From the NCBI RefSeq assembly GCF_022170785.1, contig NZ_CP081870.1:1600001-1664000 (forward strand): a stretch of 64,000 bases of DNA, in the 5' to 3' direction. Both the position numbers and the translations under genes were made by a program. The stretch is from Rossellomorea marisflavi. Lineage in GTDB: Bacteria > Bacillota > Bacilli > Bacillales > Bacillaceae_B. The notes below the pieces were generated by a model. That model saw only the letters and a list, made by a program, of their open reading frames with translations. It was not told the DNA's origin and did no database searches. This document shows positions 26,036-34,189 of this stretch, piece after piece. The stretch's first letter is position 1, and each line of letters begins with the position of its first letter.

Positions 26036-26557
26036 TTACTGATTTTCCTTTCCGAGTCGGAATGTTTCATAGACGGTCCATGAACCATTCTCCAGCTGAT
26101 AGAGAAGGTGGAACCGGTCGATGGTTTCCTCATGATCGATGCCAAGCATGGATAGGGAGCCGAAAATGTCAGAGTGCTCATCATTACTCAGCTTCTGGGC
26201 TACAGTAATGTGGGGCACGAAAGAGTACTCCGGCTCATCTCCCATGAATTCCCTGTGATGCATGGCATCGTGAAGTGCCTGCAGCTCAGGGTTCGGATCC
26301 ACTTTGAAATAGATCACGTTATTAACGGGCTGGAATGAGCTTACTTTATACGCCTTCAGCGTAAAAGGGTCATGTTCTTTGGCGATATGGGAAAGCTTAC
26401 CGGCGATATCCTTGATATGCTCATCATCGGCGCTGAATACATTTTTCAGCGTCAAGTGAGGCGGGATCAGAGCATAATGAGGGTCATAACGTTTTCGGTA
26501 AGAATTTGCGATATCTTGAAGTTTTTTAGATGGGAAAATGACGATGCCATAGTTCAT
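26036..26557 (-). CDS. yjcG: 2H-phosphoesterase-fold protein YjcG (2'-5' RNA ligase family)
   Basis: 173 residues. The 2H superfamily uses two HXT/S motifs for phosphodiester chemistry; here they are PHLTL (about residue 34) and PHITV (about residue 124). The B. subtilis YjcG structure has been assigned to this fold, with unknown substrate. AAGGAGG precedes the ATG on the reverse strand. It leads the yjcG-yjcF pair. Confidence 0.88.
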   Translation of the reverse strand: MNYGIVIFPSKKLQDIANSYRKRYDPHYALIPPHLTLKNVFSADDEHIKDIAGKLSHIAKEHDPFTLKAYKVSSFQPVNNVIYFKVDPNPELQALHDAMHHREFMGDEPEYSFVPHITVAQKLSNDEHSDIFGSLSMLGIDHEETIDRFHLLYQLENGSWTVYETFRLGKENQ

Positions 26558-26650
26558 TTTCGTTCAATCCTCCTTAGAAACATATGTGCGTATGAGTAGT
26601 ATAGCAAATTTTTAAAAAATTTAACATAGGGCGAACGGAGCGACCGCCCA

Positions 26651-27379
26651 TTACTTATGGAACATGAACGTCAGGGCCCTGCGCAGATCAGGCTGCCAGT
26701 ATTTCCATGTATGATCTCCGTCGAACTCATCATAGAACGTGGTGTATCCTTTTTCTTCGAATACGTGATTCAATTCACGATTCGGTGTCAGAAAATCCTT
26801 GATTTGACCGTCTGTGGTCTTTACCTCGGTTTCACCTTGGCCGATCACATGGTAAATATCAAGCAGGTGAGGGGAAGCGAATGATTCGACGGCTTCAAGA
26901 ACGGTTTCGTTGACGAGAGGTGATTGCAGGATCACTTTCCCGAACGTATGCGGATATTTCAGGGCCGTCATCAAAGAAACGGTCGCTCCCAATGAATCGC
27001 CGATGAGCGCACGCCCTTTTCCCATTTGGTAAGTCGGGTACAGTTCATCAAGCTTCGGTGTCAATTCGTGGGCGAGGAATCGGATGTAATCTGCATTCTC
27101 TTCGCCTGCAGGATGATACTTGCGGCTCCGATCCTGTACATTCTTATAGGGGACCCCTACGATGATCGTGTTCTCGATCTCCCCGTTGCCCAAAAGCTCA
27201 TCGGCCAGTCTTGGAATCCTTCCCAGCTGGAAGTAATCCTTTCCATCCTGGGTGATCAGAATGGAGTATTTATATAGGGGAGAGTAAGAAGCCGGAAGAT
27301 AGACCAGCATCTTGATCTCCTCATTCAGTGCTTCGCTGTATAGAACCAATTCTTCCACGGTCCCTCTAGCAGTCGTCAT
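26651..27379 (-). CDS. yjcH: Esterase-family alpha/beta hydrolase YjcH
   Basis: 242 residues from ATG 27379 (AAAGGATG upstream); an in-frame GTG at 27388 overlaps that site. The nucleophile elbow GDSLGA lies near residue 122 and a late DGDHTWKYW supplies the candidate catalytic His. It resembles the Fes/enterochelin-esterase-like group, which hydrolyses siderophore or other esters, but the substrate is unknown. A perfect cre site sits 22 bp upstream of the start. Confidence 0.85.
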   Translation of the reverse strand: MTTARGTVEELVLYSEALNEEIKMLVYLPASYSPLYKYSILITQDGKDYFQLGRIPRLADELLGNGEIENTIIVGVPYKNVQDRSRKYHPAGEENADYIRFLAHELTPKLDELYPTYQMGKGRALIGDSLGATVSLMTALKYPHTFGKVILQSPLVNETVLEAVESFASPHLLDIYHVIGQGETEVKTTDGQIKDFLTPNRELNHVFEEKGYTTFYDEFDGDHTWKYWQPDLRRALTFMFHK

Positions 27380-27400
27380 TCTACACACATCCTTTATCTC

Positions 27401-27414
27401 TGTTAACGTTTACA
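27401..27414 (-). promoter_or_regulatory. CcpA operator (cre) upstream of yjcH
   Basis: The reverse-strand sequence TGTAAACGTTAACA matches the cre consensus TGWAANCGNTNWCA at every position. It lies just upstream of the yjcH ribosome binding site, a location expected to block transcription. Confidence 0.7.
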
Positions 27415-27519
27415 AGTGGATTGTATCACAAAGTGAAGAGAAAAGCTTATATGAGTGAGTTCGGTAGAACCTTCTGATAAATGGTATAATTCAGACAAAT
27501 GGAAAGGGGAGAGTAAGCA

Positions 27520-28077
27520 ATGCCAAAAACATCCGTACCATCCAATGAAGTAACGAAAGCAGCTCTCAGAAAGTTAGAGGAAAGGGGAGTGGCCTTGGAG
27601 GATATCGCTGACATCGTCTATCAAATGCAATACCCGTACAACGGTTCCCTTACAATGGAAGATTGCCTTGAGAGCGTAAAGAAGGTCCTATTGAAACGGG
27701 AGATTCAGCACGCCATCCTGGTAGGAGTCGAACTCGATCAGCTTGCAGAGCGGAAGATGCTTTCTGAACCCCTTCAATCCATCGTTGCCTCCGATGAAGG
27801 TCTTTTTGGTGTCGATGAAACGATAGCCCTTGGGGCTGCCCTTGGATACGGAAGTATCGCGGTCACGACTTTCGGCCACTTGGATAAAAATAAGATTGGC
27901 ATCATTCAGAAGCTAGATACGAAGGAAGGCGGCTCTGTCCATACATTCCTCGATGACATCGTGGCAAGCATCGCGGCAAATGCCTCTTCCAGACTTGCCC
28001 ACCGTTTAAGGGACTTGGAAGAGGGAAGACCGCTTGAAGAAAGGCTGGAAGTGGAAGGGGAAGAACTGATCGGGTGA
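27520..28077 (+). CDS. pgpA: Phosphatidylglycerophosphatase A (PgpA/YutG family)
   Basis: 185 residues. PgpA removes the phosphate from phosphatidylglycerophosphate to make phosphatidylglycerol. The C-terminal half has the family signature (ALGYGSIAVTTFGHLDKNKIGII and TFLDDIVASIAANASSRLAHRL). The N-terminal helical part matches the Bacillus YutG form, which lacks the several membrane segments of the E. coli enzyme. GAAAGGGGAG precedes the ATG. It is monocistronic. Confidence 0.85.
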   Translation: MPKTSVPSNEVTKAALRKLEERGVALEDIADIVYQMQYPYNGSLTMEDCLESVKKVLLKREIQHAILVGVELDQLAERKMLSEPLQSIVASDEGLFGVDETIALGAALGYGSIAVTTFGHLDKNKIGIIQKLDTKEGGSVHTFLDDIVASIAANASSRLAHRLRDLEEGRPLEERLEVEGEELIG

Positions 28078-28166
28078 GACTCTGCTATATAACAGAAAGA
28101 AAGGAATAAGCTCACACGCGCGGATTTCATACACAATATTGAGCTTTTTATTGGTGCAAAGGAGTT

Positions 28167-28180
28167 TGTAAACGTTTCTA
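28167..28180 (+). promoter_or_regulatory. Imperfect cre-like site upstream of the TAXI transporter operon
   Basis: TGTAAACGTTTCTA matches 12 of 14 positions of the cre consensus, about 200 bp before the transporter operon. The same gap carries a tandem 10-bp direct repeat, TTGTGTTACA at 28315-28324 and 28327-28336, of unknown meaning near the probable promoter. No ORF is credible in this 298-bp gap. Confidence 0.35.
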
Positions 28181-28375
28181 ACAATTATTATTCAATTTTT
28201 TTCTAGGTAACTATCCGTAAAGTCCTATATATTAGGAGAAATAAAGCGTTTTACAAGCGGATTCACTAGTTTGAATTTATTGAACATTATCAAAATATAA
28301 AATTTTTATCACAATTGTGTTACATTTTGTGTTACAATTATTTCCGTTATTAGAAAATGATTAGGGGGAATTCTT

Positions 28376-29368
28376 TTGAAAAAACGCAGTTTAATGTTGG
28401 GTACTGCCATCCTTCTGTTTGTTTCTCTCGTTCTTGCTGCCTGTGGTGGTGGTTCCGGGGATGATTCTAAAGGAGCAGACGGAAAAAAGAAAACGGATTT
28501 CATCGGTATCGCAACTGGTGGTACGGGGGGTACATACTATCCTCTAGGTGGAACGTTCGCGAAGATCATCCAGGACGAAACAGGCATCAAATCTTCTGCC
28601 TCCACGTCGGGTGCATCTGCTGAGAACATGGCTTCCATCAAAGATGGGAAAACAGAGGTCGCGTTCACTCAGACCGATATCGCTTCTTATGCTTCAGAAG
28701 GAACACAAATGTTCAAAGATAATAAGGTCGAGAATGCACGCGGTATCGCGACACTTTATCCTGAAACCATCCAAATCGTCACAACAAAAAAATCCGGAAT
28801 CAAATCGGTTGAAGATCTTAAAGGAAAGGTTGTATCAGTCGGTGAAGCCGGATCTGGAACACTACTGAACGCAGAGCAAATCCTTGAAGTTTATGGAATG
28901 AAGCTTGACGACCTCGAAGCCCGCAATCTATCATTCGATGATTCTACTACAGGTATCCAAGATGGCACGATCGATGCAGCCTTCATCACTTCCGGTACGC
29001 CTACAGGTGCGGTAGAGGGTCTTGCAGCCACTCAGGATATTACCATCGTTCCTGTTTCTACTGATAAGGCAAAGGAATTGATCGAGAAATATCCTTATTA
29101 TGCAGAGGATAAGATCCCTTCTGGTACCTACAGTAAAGTAGAGGAAGAAATTCCGACGGTCGCAGTACTGGCCATGCTTGTTACCAGCGCCGATATTGAT
29201 GAAGACGTCATCTATGATGTAACGAAGGCGATCTTTGAAAACACGGATGATATCAAACATGCAAAAGGAAAATTGATCTCTGCTGAGAACGGCCTCAAAG
29301 GGATGGGCATTGAATTGCATCCTGGAGCAAAGAAATATTTCGATGAAAAAGGAATCTCAGAAGAATAA
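28376..29368 (+). CDS. TAXI-family TRAP transporter solute-binding lipoprotein
   Basis: 330 residues from TTG 28376 behind TAGGGGGA. The signal peptide ends in the lipobox VLAACGGG (Cys22), so the protein is anchored outside the membrane. The mature domain has the TAXI family start (IATGGTGGTYYPLGGTFAKI) and the ASTSGASAENM segment. TAXI proteins bind small acids such as glutamate or 2-oxoglutarate, but the ligand here is unknown. It heads a three-gene operon with a DUF1850 gene and the fused permease. Confidence 0.92.
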   Translation: MKKRSLMLGTAILLFVSLVLAACGGGSGDDSKGADGKKKTDFIGIATGGTGGTYYPLGGTFAKIIQDETGIKSSASTSGASAENMASIKDGKTEVAFTQTDIASYASEGTQMFKDNKVENARGIATLYPETIQIVTTKKSGIKSVEDLKGKVVSVGEAGSGTLLNAEQILEVYGMKLDDLEARNLSFDDSTTGIQDGTIDAAFITSGTPTGAVEGLAATQDITIVPVSTDKAKELIEKYPYYAEDKIPSGTYSKVEEEIPTVAVLAMLVTSADIDEDVIYDVTKAIFENTDDIKHAKGKLISAENGLKGMGIELHPGAKKYFDEKGISEE

Positions 29369-29448
29369 GAGTCGATTCAAATGTTTCGAAAGGGATAGGC
29401 CTGACTCTAGGGTCTATTCCTTTGTTTTGATGCAAGAGGTGAAAGGGT

Positions 29449-29964
29449 ATGAAGAGATTCATCTTGGCTGGATTCGTTATTTTAGTGGCGATAGCAATTT
29501 TTGTACCATTTCAGGAAAGGCTGACGATAGTGTGTCTTTCTACAGAGGCAAAGACGATGTATGTGAAGCTCCCTGAGAATCGGGAGTTTTCAATTGAATA
29601 TACCCACTCGATCCATTTATCCGAAGTACAGGAATATTATAAGATTCTTGGTAAAGGGGCTGAAATTACTCAATACGCCCTTCTCTATGAAGATACGTCA
29701 ATTGGCATGCCTTCTGATGCGGAGGGGGATGAGGTGTTCAGTAGGACAAAGGATGGGAAATATCTCATATCGAATATGGACCGGAAATTTCCCTATATCG
29801 ATCTTCAAATCGGACAAGTGGTCGCCAATCACCGTATAAAAATAGGAAAGTCCGAATACGAACTATCAGAATTTTTCGGTAAGGGTGAGTTCGTCCGCTT
29901 TCAGTGGAAGAGGGCTTCACTATTTGCACAATGGAAAGGAGTGACTGTTAATGGAAAAAGATGA
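29449..29964 (+). CDS. DUF1850 protein of the TAXI-TRAP operon
   Basis: 171 residues with an N-terminal membrane or signal segment (ILAGFVILVAIAIFVPF). DUF1850 genes are typically found between a TAXI binding protein and its TRAP permease, as here, but their role is unknown. The conserved EYTHSIHLSEVQEYY segment is visible. GAGGTGAAAGG precedes the ATG. Its end overlaps the permease start by 14 bp, so the two are coupled. Confidence 0.85.
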   Translation: MKRFILAGFVILVAIAIFVPFQERLTIVCLSTEAKTMYVKLPENREFSIEYTHSIHLSEVQEYYKILGKGAEITQYALLYEDTSIGMPSDAEGDEVFSRTKDGKYLISNMDRKFPYIDLQIGQVVANHRIKIGKSEYELSEFFGKGEFVRFQWKRASLFAQWKGVTVNGKR

Positions 29965-31933
29965 GAAATTCGAAACGTTGACAGAGGAGCAACAGCGGGA
30001 GTTGCTTGAAAAATACGATCCCGAATCTTCTACTCGGAAGCTGGAGAGTGGATTCTTTAAATGGATCATTTTTTATGGGTTATTGGCATTTTCATTATTT
30101 CAGTTAGTGGCATCGATCTTCCAGTTCATTCCGCGACAGCTGTTATTATCGATCCACCTTGGATTTGCGCTATCATTGGTCTTTCTGCTGTTCCCGGCAA
30201 GGAAGAAGAATCTGAAGAAAAACAAAGTAGCCTGGTATGATGTGGTGTTATCGGTCATTTCAATTGGAATCGGCGCCTATTGGCCGCTGATGCAGGATGA
30301 TATCGTCAGCCGTGTCGGCATGATGACCTCTCTTGATTTCTACGTTGGATTTGCGGCCATGATCCTTGTATTGGAAGCCACAAGACGTGCCGTCGGCCTT
30401 CCGATCACGATCATCGCCACGGTATTCATCCTGTATATGTATTACGGCAGACTCATGCCTGGATTCCTTGCTCACAGGGGATTCGATTGGGACGATATCG
30501 TCAAGACGATGTTCTTTACAAGTGAAGGGATCCTGGGGACTCCGCTTTATGTGTCAGCGACGTTCATATTCCTATTCCTGCTATTCGGTGCCTTCCTTGT
30601 GAAGACGGGTGTAGGACAATATTTCAATGACCTGGCAGTAGCCATTGCAGGTAAAAGGATCGGTGGACCTGCCAAAGTGGCAATCTTCTCGAGTGCCCTG
30701 CAAGGAACGATCAGCGGAAGCTCGGTTGCAAACGTCGTTACATCCGGTTCCTTCACGATTCCAATGATGAAAAAGCTCGGCTATCGTAAAGAATTTGCTG
30801 GAGGGGTAGAAGCAGCCGCTTCCACAGGAGGGCAGCTCATGCCACCTGTCATGGGCGCCGCAGCCTTCTTGATGGTAGAGTTCATCGGAGGGATTTCCTA
30901 CTGGGATATCGCGAAAGCAGCAGCCATTCCAGCCGTCCTTTACTTTACGGGAATCTGGATCATGACCCATTTTGAGGCGAAACGCGTGGGATTACGGGGG
31001 CTATCCGATGAAGAGATGCCCGATAAAAAGGAAGTATTTAAGCAGATCTACCTCTTGCTTCCGATCCTAACGGTCATCATCCTCCTAGTAAGCGGGATGA
31101 GTGTCATGAGGGCGGCACTCTGGTCCATTGTGGCTACCATCGTGATCAGTGGGATCAGAAAGGCAACGAGAATCGGATTCAGGGATGCAGTCGATGCTCT
31201 GGTCGATGGGGCAAGGACCGCTTTATCCGTCGCAGTGGCCACTGCGTGTGCCGGTATGATTGTAGGAGTAGTCACAAAGACCGGTCTGGGGCTGACAATG
31301 GCCAACGGTCTGGTTGATTTGGCGGCAGACTTGACCAATACCACTCAAGGGAAATTGATTCTGACGCTTGTCTTTACCATGATCGCATCATTGATCCTGG
31401 GTATGGGCTCGCCAACTACAGCCAACTACGTCATCACTTCGACCATTGCAGCACCTGCAATCATCCTTTTAGGAGCACCAGAGTTATCTGCCCATCTATT
31501 CGTATTCTACTTCGGAATCGTAGCAGATATCACGCCTCCAGTGGCACTGGCAGCATTCGCCGCGGCCGGGGTGTCGGGAGGGGAACCGATCAAAACGGGG
31601 GTCAACGCGGCAAAGCTTGCCATAGCCGCCTTCATCATCCCTTATATGTTCGTCCTCTCGCCTGAACTTCTGATGATCGATACAACGATTCCTGAGCTGC
31701 TTTGGGTCGTATTCACTGCTGTTACCGGTATGATTGCCATCGGCGCCGGTATCATCGGCTACTGGTTCAGACGGATGTATGCGATTGAACGCTTGTTCGC
31801 CGTCGCAGCAGGGCTCATGCTCATTTATCCGGAAGGAATATCAGATATGATCGGTTTGATCACGTTCATCATCCTCATCGGTCTGCAATTCTTCGTTAAG
31901 CGCGAAGACAAAGTGTTGAAAGCTACAGCTTGA
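29951..31933 (+). CDS. TRAP transporter permease, fused small and large membrane subunits
   Basis: 660 residues. The N-terminal part (about 35-160) corresponds to the 4-TM DctQ-like subunit and the rest to the 12-TM DctM-like subunit, fused as usual in TAXI systems. Transport is ion-gradient driven. Conserved DctM segments are SSALQGTISGSSVANVVTSG, AAASTGGQLMPPVMG and GMGSPTTANYVI. GGAAAGGAG precedes the ATG, which lies inside the DUF1850 gene end. The operon ends at the terminator 8 bp later. Confidence 0.93.
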   Translation: MEKDEKFETLTEEQQRELLEKYDPESSTRKLESGFFKWIIFYGLLAFSLFQLVASIFQFIPRQLLLSIHLGFALSLVFLLFPARKKNLKKNKVAWYDVVLSVISIGIGAYWPLMQDDIVSRVGMMTSLDFYVGFAAMILVLEATRRAVGLPITIIATVFILYMYYGRLMPGFLAHRGFDWDDIVKTMFFTSEGILGTPLYVSATFIFLFLLFGAFLVKTGVGQYFNDLAVAIAGKRIGGPAKVAIFSSALQGTISGSSVANVVTSGSFTIPMMKKLGYRKEFAGGVEAAASTGGQLMPPVMGAAAFLMVEFIGGISYWDIAKAAAIPAVLYFTGIWIMTHFEAKRVGLRGLSDEEMPDKKEVFKQIYLLLPILTVIILLVSGMSVMRAALWSIVATIVISGIRKATRIGFRDAVDALVDGARTALSVAVATACAGMIVGVVTKTGLGLTMANGLVDLAADLTNTTQGKLILTLVFTMIASLILGMGSPTTANYVITSTIAAPAIILLGAPELSAHLFVFYFGIVADITPPVALAAFAAAGVSGGEPIKTGVNAAKLAIAAFIIPYMFVLSPELLMIDTTIPELLWVVFTAVTGMIAIGAGIIGYWFRRMYAIERLFAVAAGLMLIYPEGISDMIGLITFIILIGLQFFVKREDKVLKATA

Positions 31934-31938
31934 TAAAT

Positions 31939-31970
31939 GAAAGACCGGGTGCCTGTGCCCGGTCTTTTAT
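31939..31970. terminator. Bidirectional terminator after the TRAP permease
   Basis: AAAGACCGGG/CCCGGTCTTT stem, 8-nt loop, then T run; the convergent WYL-like gene ends 12 bp away. Confidence 0.85.
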
Positions 31971-31981
31971 TCATTTACTTT

Positions 31982-32200
31982 CTACCCGGATCTTTCTTCG
32001 AGGGAATGGGAATCGAGGGAGACGGCCAGGATGCCGTCTGTCTTGAACGTACGCGGAGCTTTTCTGAGATAGCAATAAGCATCAACCGTTTGTTCTGTGA
32101 AGTGATGGACGAGGATCTTTCTTTTGGTAAAGCTCTCACCGTTGAAATAGATGATGTCGATCTTGATTCCTTCATTCTGGGAACGGGCTATCAGCTTCAT
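31982..32200 (-). CDS. Small stand-alone WYL-like protein
   Basis: 72 residues on the reverse strand from ATG 32200, with a strong AAGGAGGT 9-10 bp upstream. The sequence (IKIDIIYFNGESFTKRKILV...TVDAYCYLRKAPRTFKTDGILAVSLD) has the beta-strand pattern and RTFK segment of WYL domains, which bind nucleic acid or nucleotide ligands and usually sit beside an HTH domain. No HTH is present here. Small WYL-only proteins are widespread in Bacillus and uncharacterised. Confidence 0.72.
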   Translation of the reverse strand: MKLIARSQNEGIKIDIIYFNGESFTKRKILVHHFTEQTVDAYCYLRKAPRTFKTDGILAVSLDSHSLEERSG

Positions 32201-32354
32201 GACGCGAGACCTCCTTCATCCTAACAGCCTACGCACAGAATGCCGCTTTTATTCAGTGTGTAAGCATGATAAATAAAGAAGAGAAATTATTTTCGCAAAA
32301 CATGTTGACTTTTAGCGAAATTCTTATATAATTTAATTTGTACCTTACATAAGC

Positions 32355-32426
32355 GACCTGTTAGCTCAGTGGGAGAGCACTTCCTTGACAGGGAAGGGGT
32401 CGGGGGTTCAAGTCCCTCACAGGTCA
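32355..32426 (+). tRNA. tRNA-Val (anticodon GAC)
   Basis: A 72-nt cloverleaf without encoded CCA. Acceptor stem GACCTGT/ACAGGTC, D stem GCTC/GAGC, anticodon stem CTTCC/GGAAG with loop TTGACAG (anticodon GAC), T arm GGGGGTTCAAGTCCCTC, discriminator A. It stands alone with its own terminator. Confidence 0.9.
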
Positions 32427-32430
32427 TCGC

Positions 32431-32463
32431 TAAGAACGTTTCCATCGGGAAACGTTCTTTTTA
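32431..32463 (+). terminator. Terminator after tRNA-Val
   Basis: 12-bp perfect stem AAGAACGTTTCC/GGAAACGTTCTT, 4-nt loop, T run. Confidence 0.85.
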
Positions 32464-32514
32464 TGTGGAAAATCCCCATAAATAAAATAAAGGTCTGACT
32501 TCTATCGGATTGGC

Positions 32515-32543
32515 TTGATTAATGTGCGCATACCTGTTATTCT
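32515..32543 (+). promoter_or_regulatory. Candidate SigA promoter of the cold-shock gene
   Basis: TTGATT (32515-32520) and TATTCT (32538-32543) are separated by 17 bp. This would give a leader of about 100 nt before the csp start, the long 5' UTR typical of cold-shock genes. Confidence 0.55.
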
Positions 32544-32653
32544 ATAGAAGAATTATTTTTGTTCGGTATGTAAGGGAAGAACAAGATTTGCTTTTCGCCT
32601 GATATCGCAAGAATAGTAATAATTTGTGCACAAGCACGTAGGAGGCAACAATT

Positions 32654-32854
32654 ATGGAAAACGGTAAAGTGAAATGGTTCAACGCAGAAAAAGGTTTCGG
32701 TTTCATCGAAGTTGAAGGTGGAGACGACGTTTTCGTACACTTCTCAGCGATCCAAGGCGAAGGTTTCAAATCTCTTGACGAAGGTCAAGAAGTATCTTTC
32801 GACATCGAGCAAGGTGCTCGTGGACCACAAGCAGCTAACGTTGTAAAACTTTAA
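32654..32854 (+). CDS. CspA-family cold-shock protein
   Basis: 66 residues, one OB-fold cold-shock domain that binds single-stranded RNA and DNA and melts RNA structure at low temperature. RNP1 is KGFGFIEV and RNP2 is [18 protein letters not shown] precedes the ATG, behind a leader of roughly 100 nt. It most resembles Bacillus CspB/CspC/CspD; I cannot choose between them. A terminator follows at once. Confidence 0.95.
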   Translation: MENGKVKWFNAEKGFGFIEVEGGDDVFVHFSAIQGEGFKSLDEGQEVSFDIEQGARGPQAANVVKL

Positions 32855-32866
32855 TTTTACATTCCA

Positions 32867-32899
32867 GGAACAGGCTCCCTCGGGGCCTGTTCTTTTTTT
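32867..32899 (+). terminator. Terminator after the cold-shock gene
   Basis: GAACAGGC/GCCTGTTC stem, 9-nt loop, then seven T residues. Confidence 0.85.
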
Positions 32900-33019
32900 G
32901 TGCTTCTTCATCTCTGCTTCCCTTATAAGTTCAATTGACAGAATAGTTAAAATCTGATTTCAATTCCTCCTATTTACAGGTAATATGGGGATATGAATAG
33001 GAAGAAGGGGTTGATTGCT

Positions 33020-34153
33020 GTGAGGGAAGTTGTCATTGTCGAAGGAGTACGCACGGCTGTCGGGAAGCGGAACGGAGCACTTGCCGGAATAAGGCCAGAT
33101 GATCTTGCCGGTGATCTGTTGAAGGGATTGATGGAGAAGGCGGGTGTTTCACCTGGGCTTGTAGAGGATGTGATTATGGGGTGTGTCACCCAGTCGGGGG
33201 AGCAGGCAGGAGATATTGCCAGGGTGGCTACCCTTATAGCGGGTTTTCCCGTTGAAGTGCCAGGGGTCACGATCGACAGGCAGTGCGGTTCGAGCCAGCA
33301 GGCAGTCCACTTTGCTTCCCAGGCCATCCTTTCAGGTGATATGGATATCGTCATTGCCGGGGGTGTGGAGAGTATGAGCCGCACGCCGATCGGATCGAAT
33401 TTCGCCGGGGCCGGACTGAGTGAAAGCTTGAAAAACCGACATGAAATGTTCCATCAGGGAATATCGGCAGAACGGATTGCAGACACGTACGGCTTATCGC
33501 GGGATGAACTCGACCGGTTTGCTCTGGCCAGTCATAAGAAGGCTTTACAGGCCAGGGCGAACGGATACTTCAAAGAGGAGATCCACGCCATCACACACAG
33601 TGGAGGAGAGTTCTTGGAGGATGAAGGACCGAGGGTGGGAACATCCCTAGAGGCGCTTGGAGGCCTGCGCCCTGTGTTCAGGGAAGAGGGCATCATTACA
33701 GCAGGAAATTCATCGCAAATCAGTGACGGAGCGGCGGCTCTGCTCCTTATGAGCAGGGAGAGAGCAGTTTCACTCGGATTGAAGCCCAGATTCAAAGTCC
33801 ATACGAGAGTCGTGGTCGGTTCAGACCCGACGTTCATGCTCACAGGACCGATACCGGCAACGAAAAAGGTCTTGGAAAAGTCAGGTATCCCACTTTCCGA
33901 AATCGACGTATTCGAAGTAAATGAGGCTTTTGCACCCGTAGTGCTGGCATGGCAGCAAGAAATCGGAGCAGATCCTGAAAAAGTCAATCCGAATGGCGGG
34001 GCCATTGCCTTGGGGCATCCCCTTGGGGCAAGCGGGGCCAGGATCATGGTGGGCATGATGCATGAGCTTGAACGCACCGGGGGTCGTTATGGCCTTCAGA
34101 CGATGTGCGAGGGTCATGGTATGGCAAACGCAACGATCATCGAAAGACTATGA
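33020..34153 (+). CDS. Thiolase (acetyl-CoA C-acyltransferase)
   Basis: 377 residues from GTG 33020; AAGGGG lies about 10 bp upstream, and thiolases start at MREVVIVEG. It either cleaves 3-ketoacyl-CoA or condenses two acetyl-CoA. The nucleophile cysteine is in DRQCGSSQQAVHFA (about residue 89), with NEAFAPV, GGAIALGHPLGASGAR and the final CEGHGMANA active-site cysteine. No other fatty acid oxidation gene is next to it, so direction and chain length are open. A shared terminator follows. Confidence 0.92.
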   Translation: MREVVIVEGVRTAVGKRNGALAGIRPDDLAGDLLKGLMEKAGVSPGLVEDVIMGCVTQSGEQAGDIARVATLIAGFPVEVPGVTIDRQCGSSQQAVHFASQAILSGDMDIVIAGGVESMSRTPIGSNFAGAGLSESLKNRHEMFHQGISAERIADTYGLSRDELDRFALASHKKALQARANGYFKEEIHAITHSGGEFLEDEGPRVGTSLEALGGLRPVFREEGIITAGNSSQISDGAAALLLMSRERAVSLGLKPRFKVHTRVVVGSDPTFMLTGPIPATKKVLEKSGIPLSEIDVFEVNEAFAPVVLAWQQEIGADPEKVNPNGGAIALGHPLGASGARIMVGMMHELERTGGRYGLQTMCEGHGMANATIIERL

Positions 34154-34189
34154 AAGAACCCGGCCCTTAAAACGGCCGGGTTCTTTCAT
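34151..34189. terminator. Bidirectional terminator between thiolase and nucleoside hydrolase genes
   Basis: 14-bp perfect stem GAAAGAACCCGGCC/GGCCGGGTTCTTTC with an 8-nt loop; both convergent genes end in it. Confidence 0.85.

Noticed and set aside
26035..26184. Longer N terminus for the GNAT protein YjcF
   Set aside because: The extension lies within yjcG in another frame; homologues begin at the TTG one base after the yjcG stop.
28240..28262. Second cre site in AAAGCGTTTTACA
   Set aside because: It needs a one-base insertion to fit the consensus.
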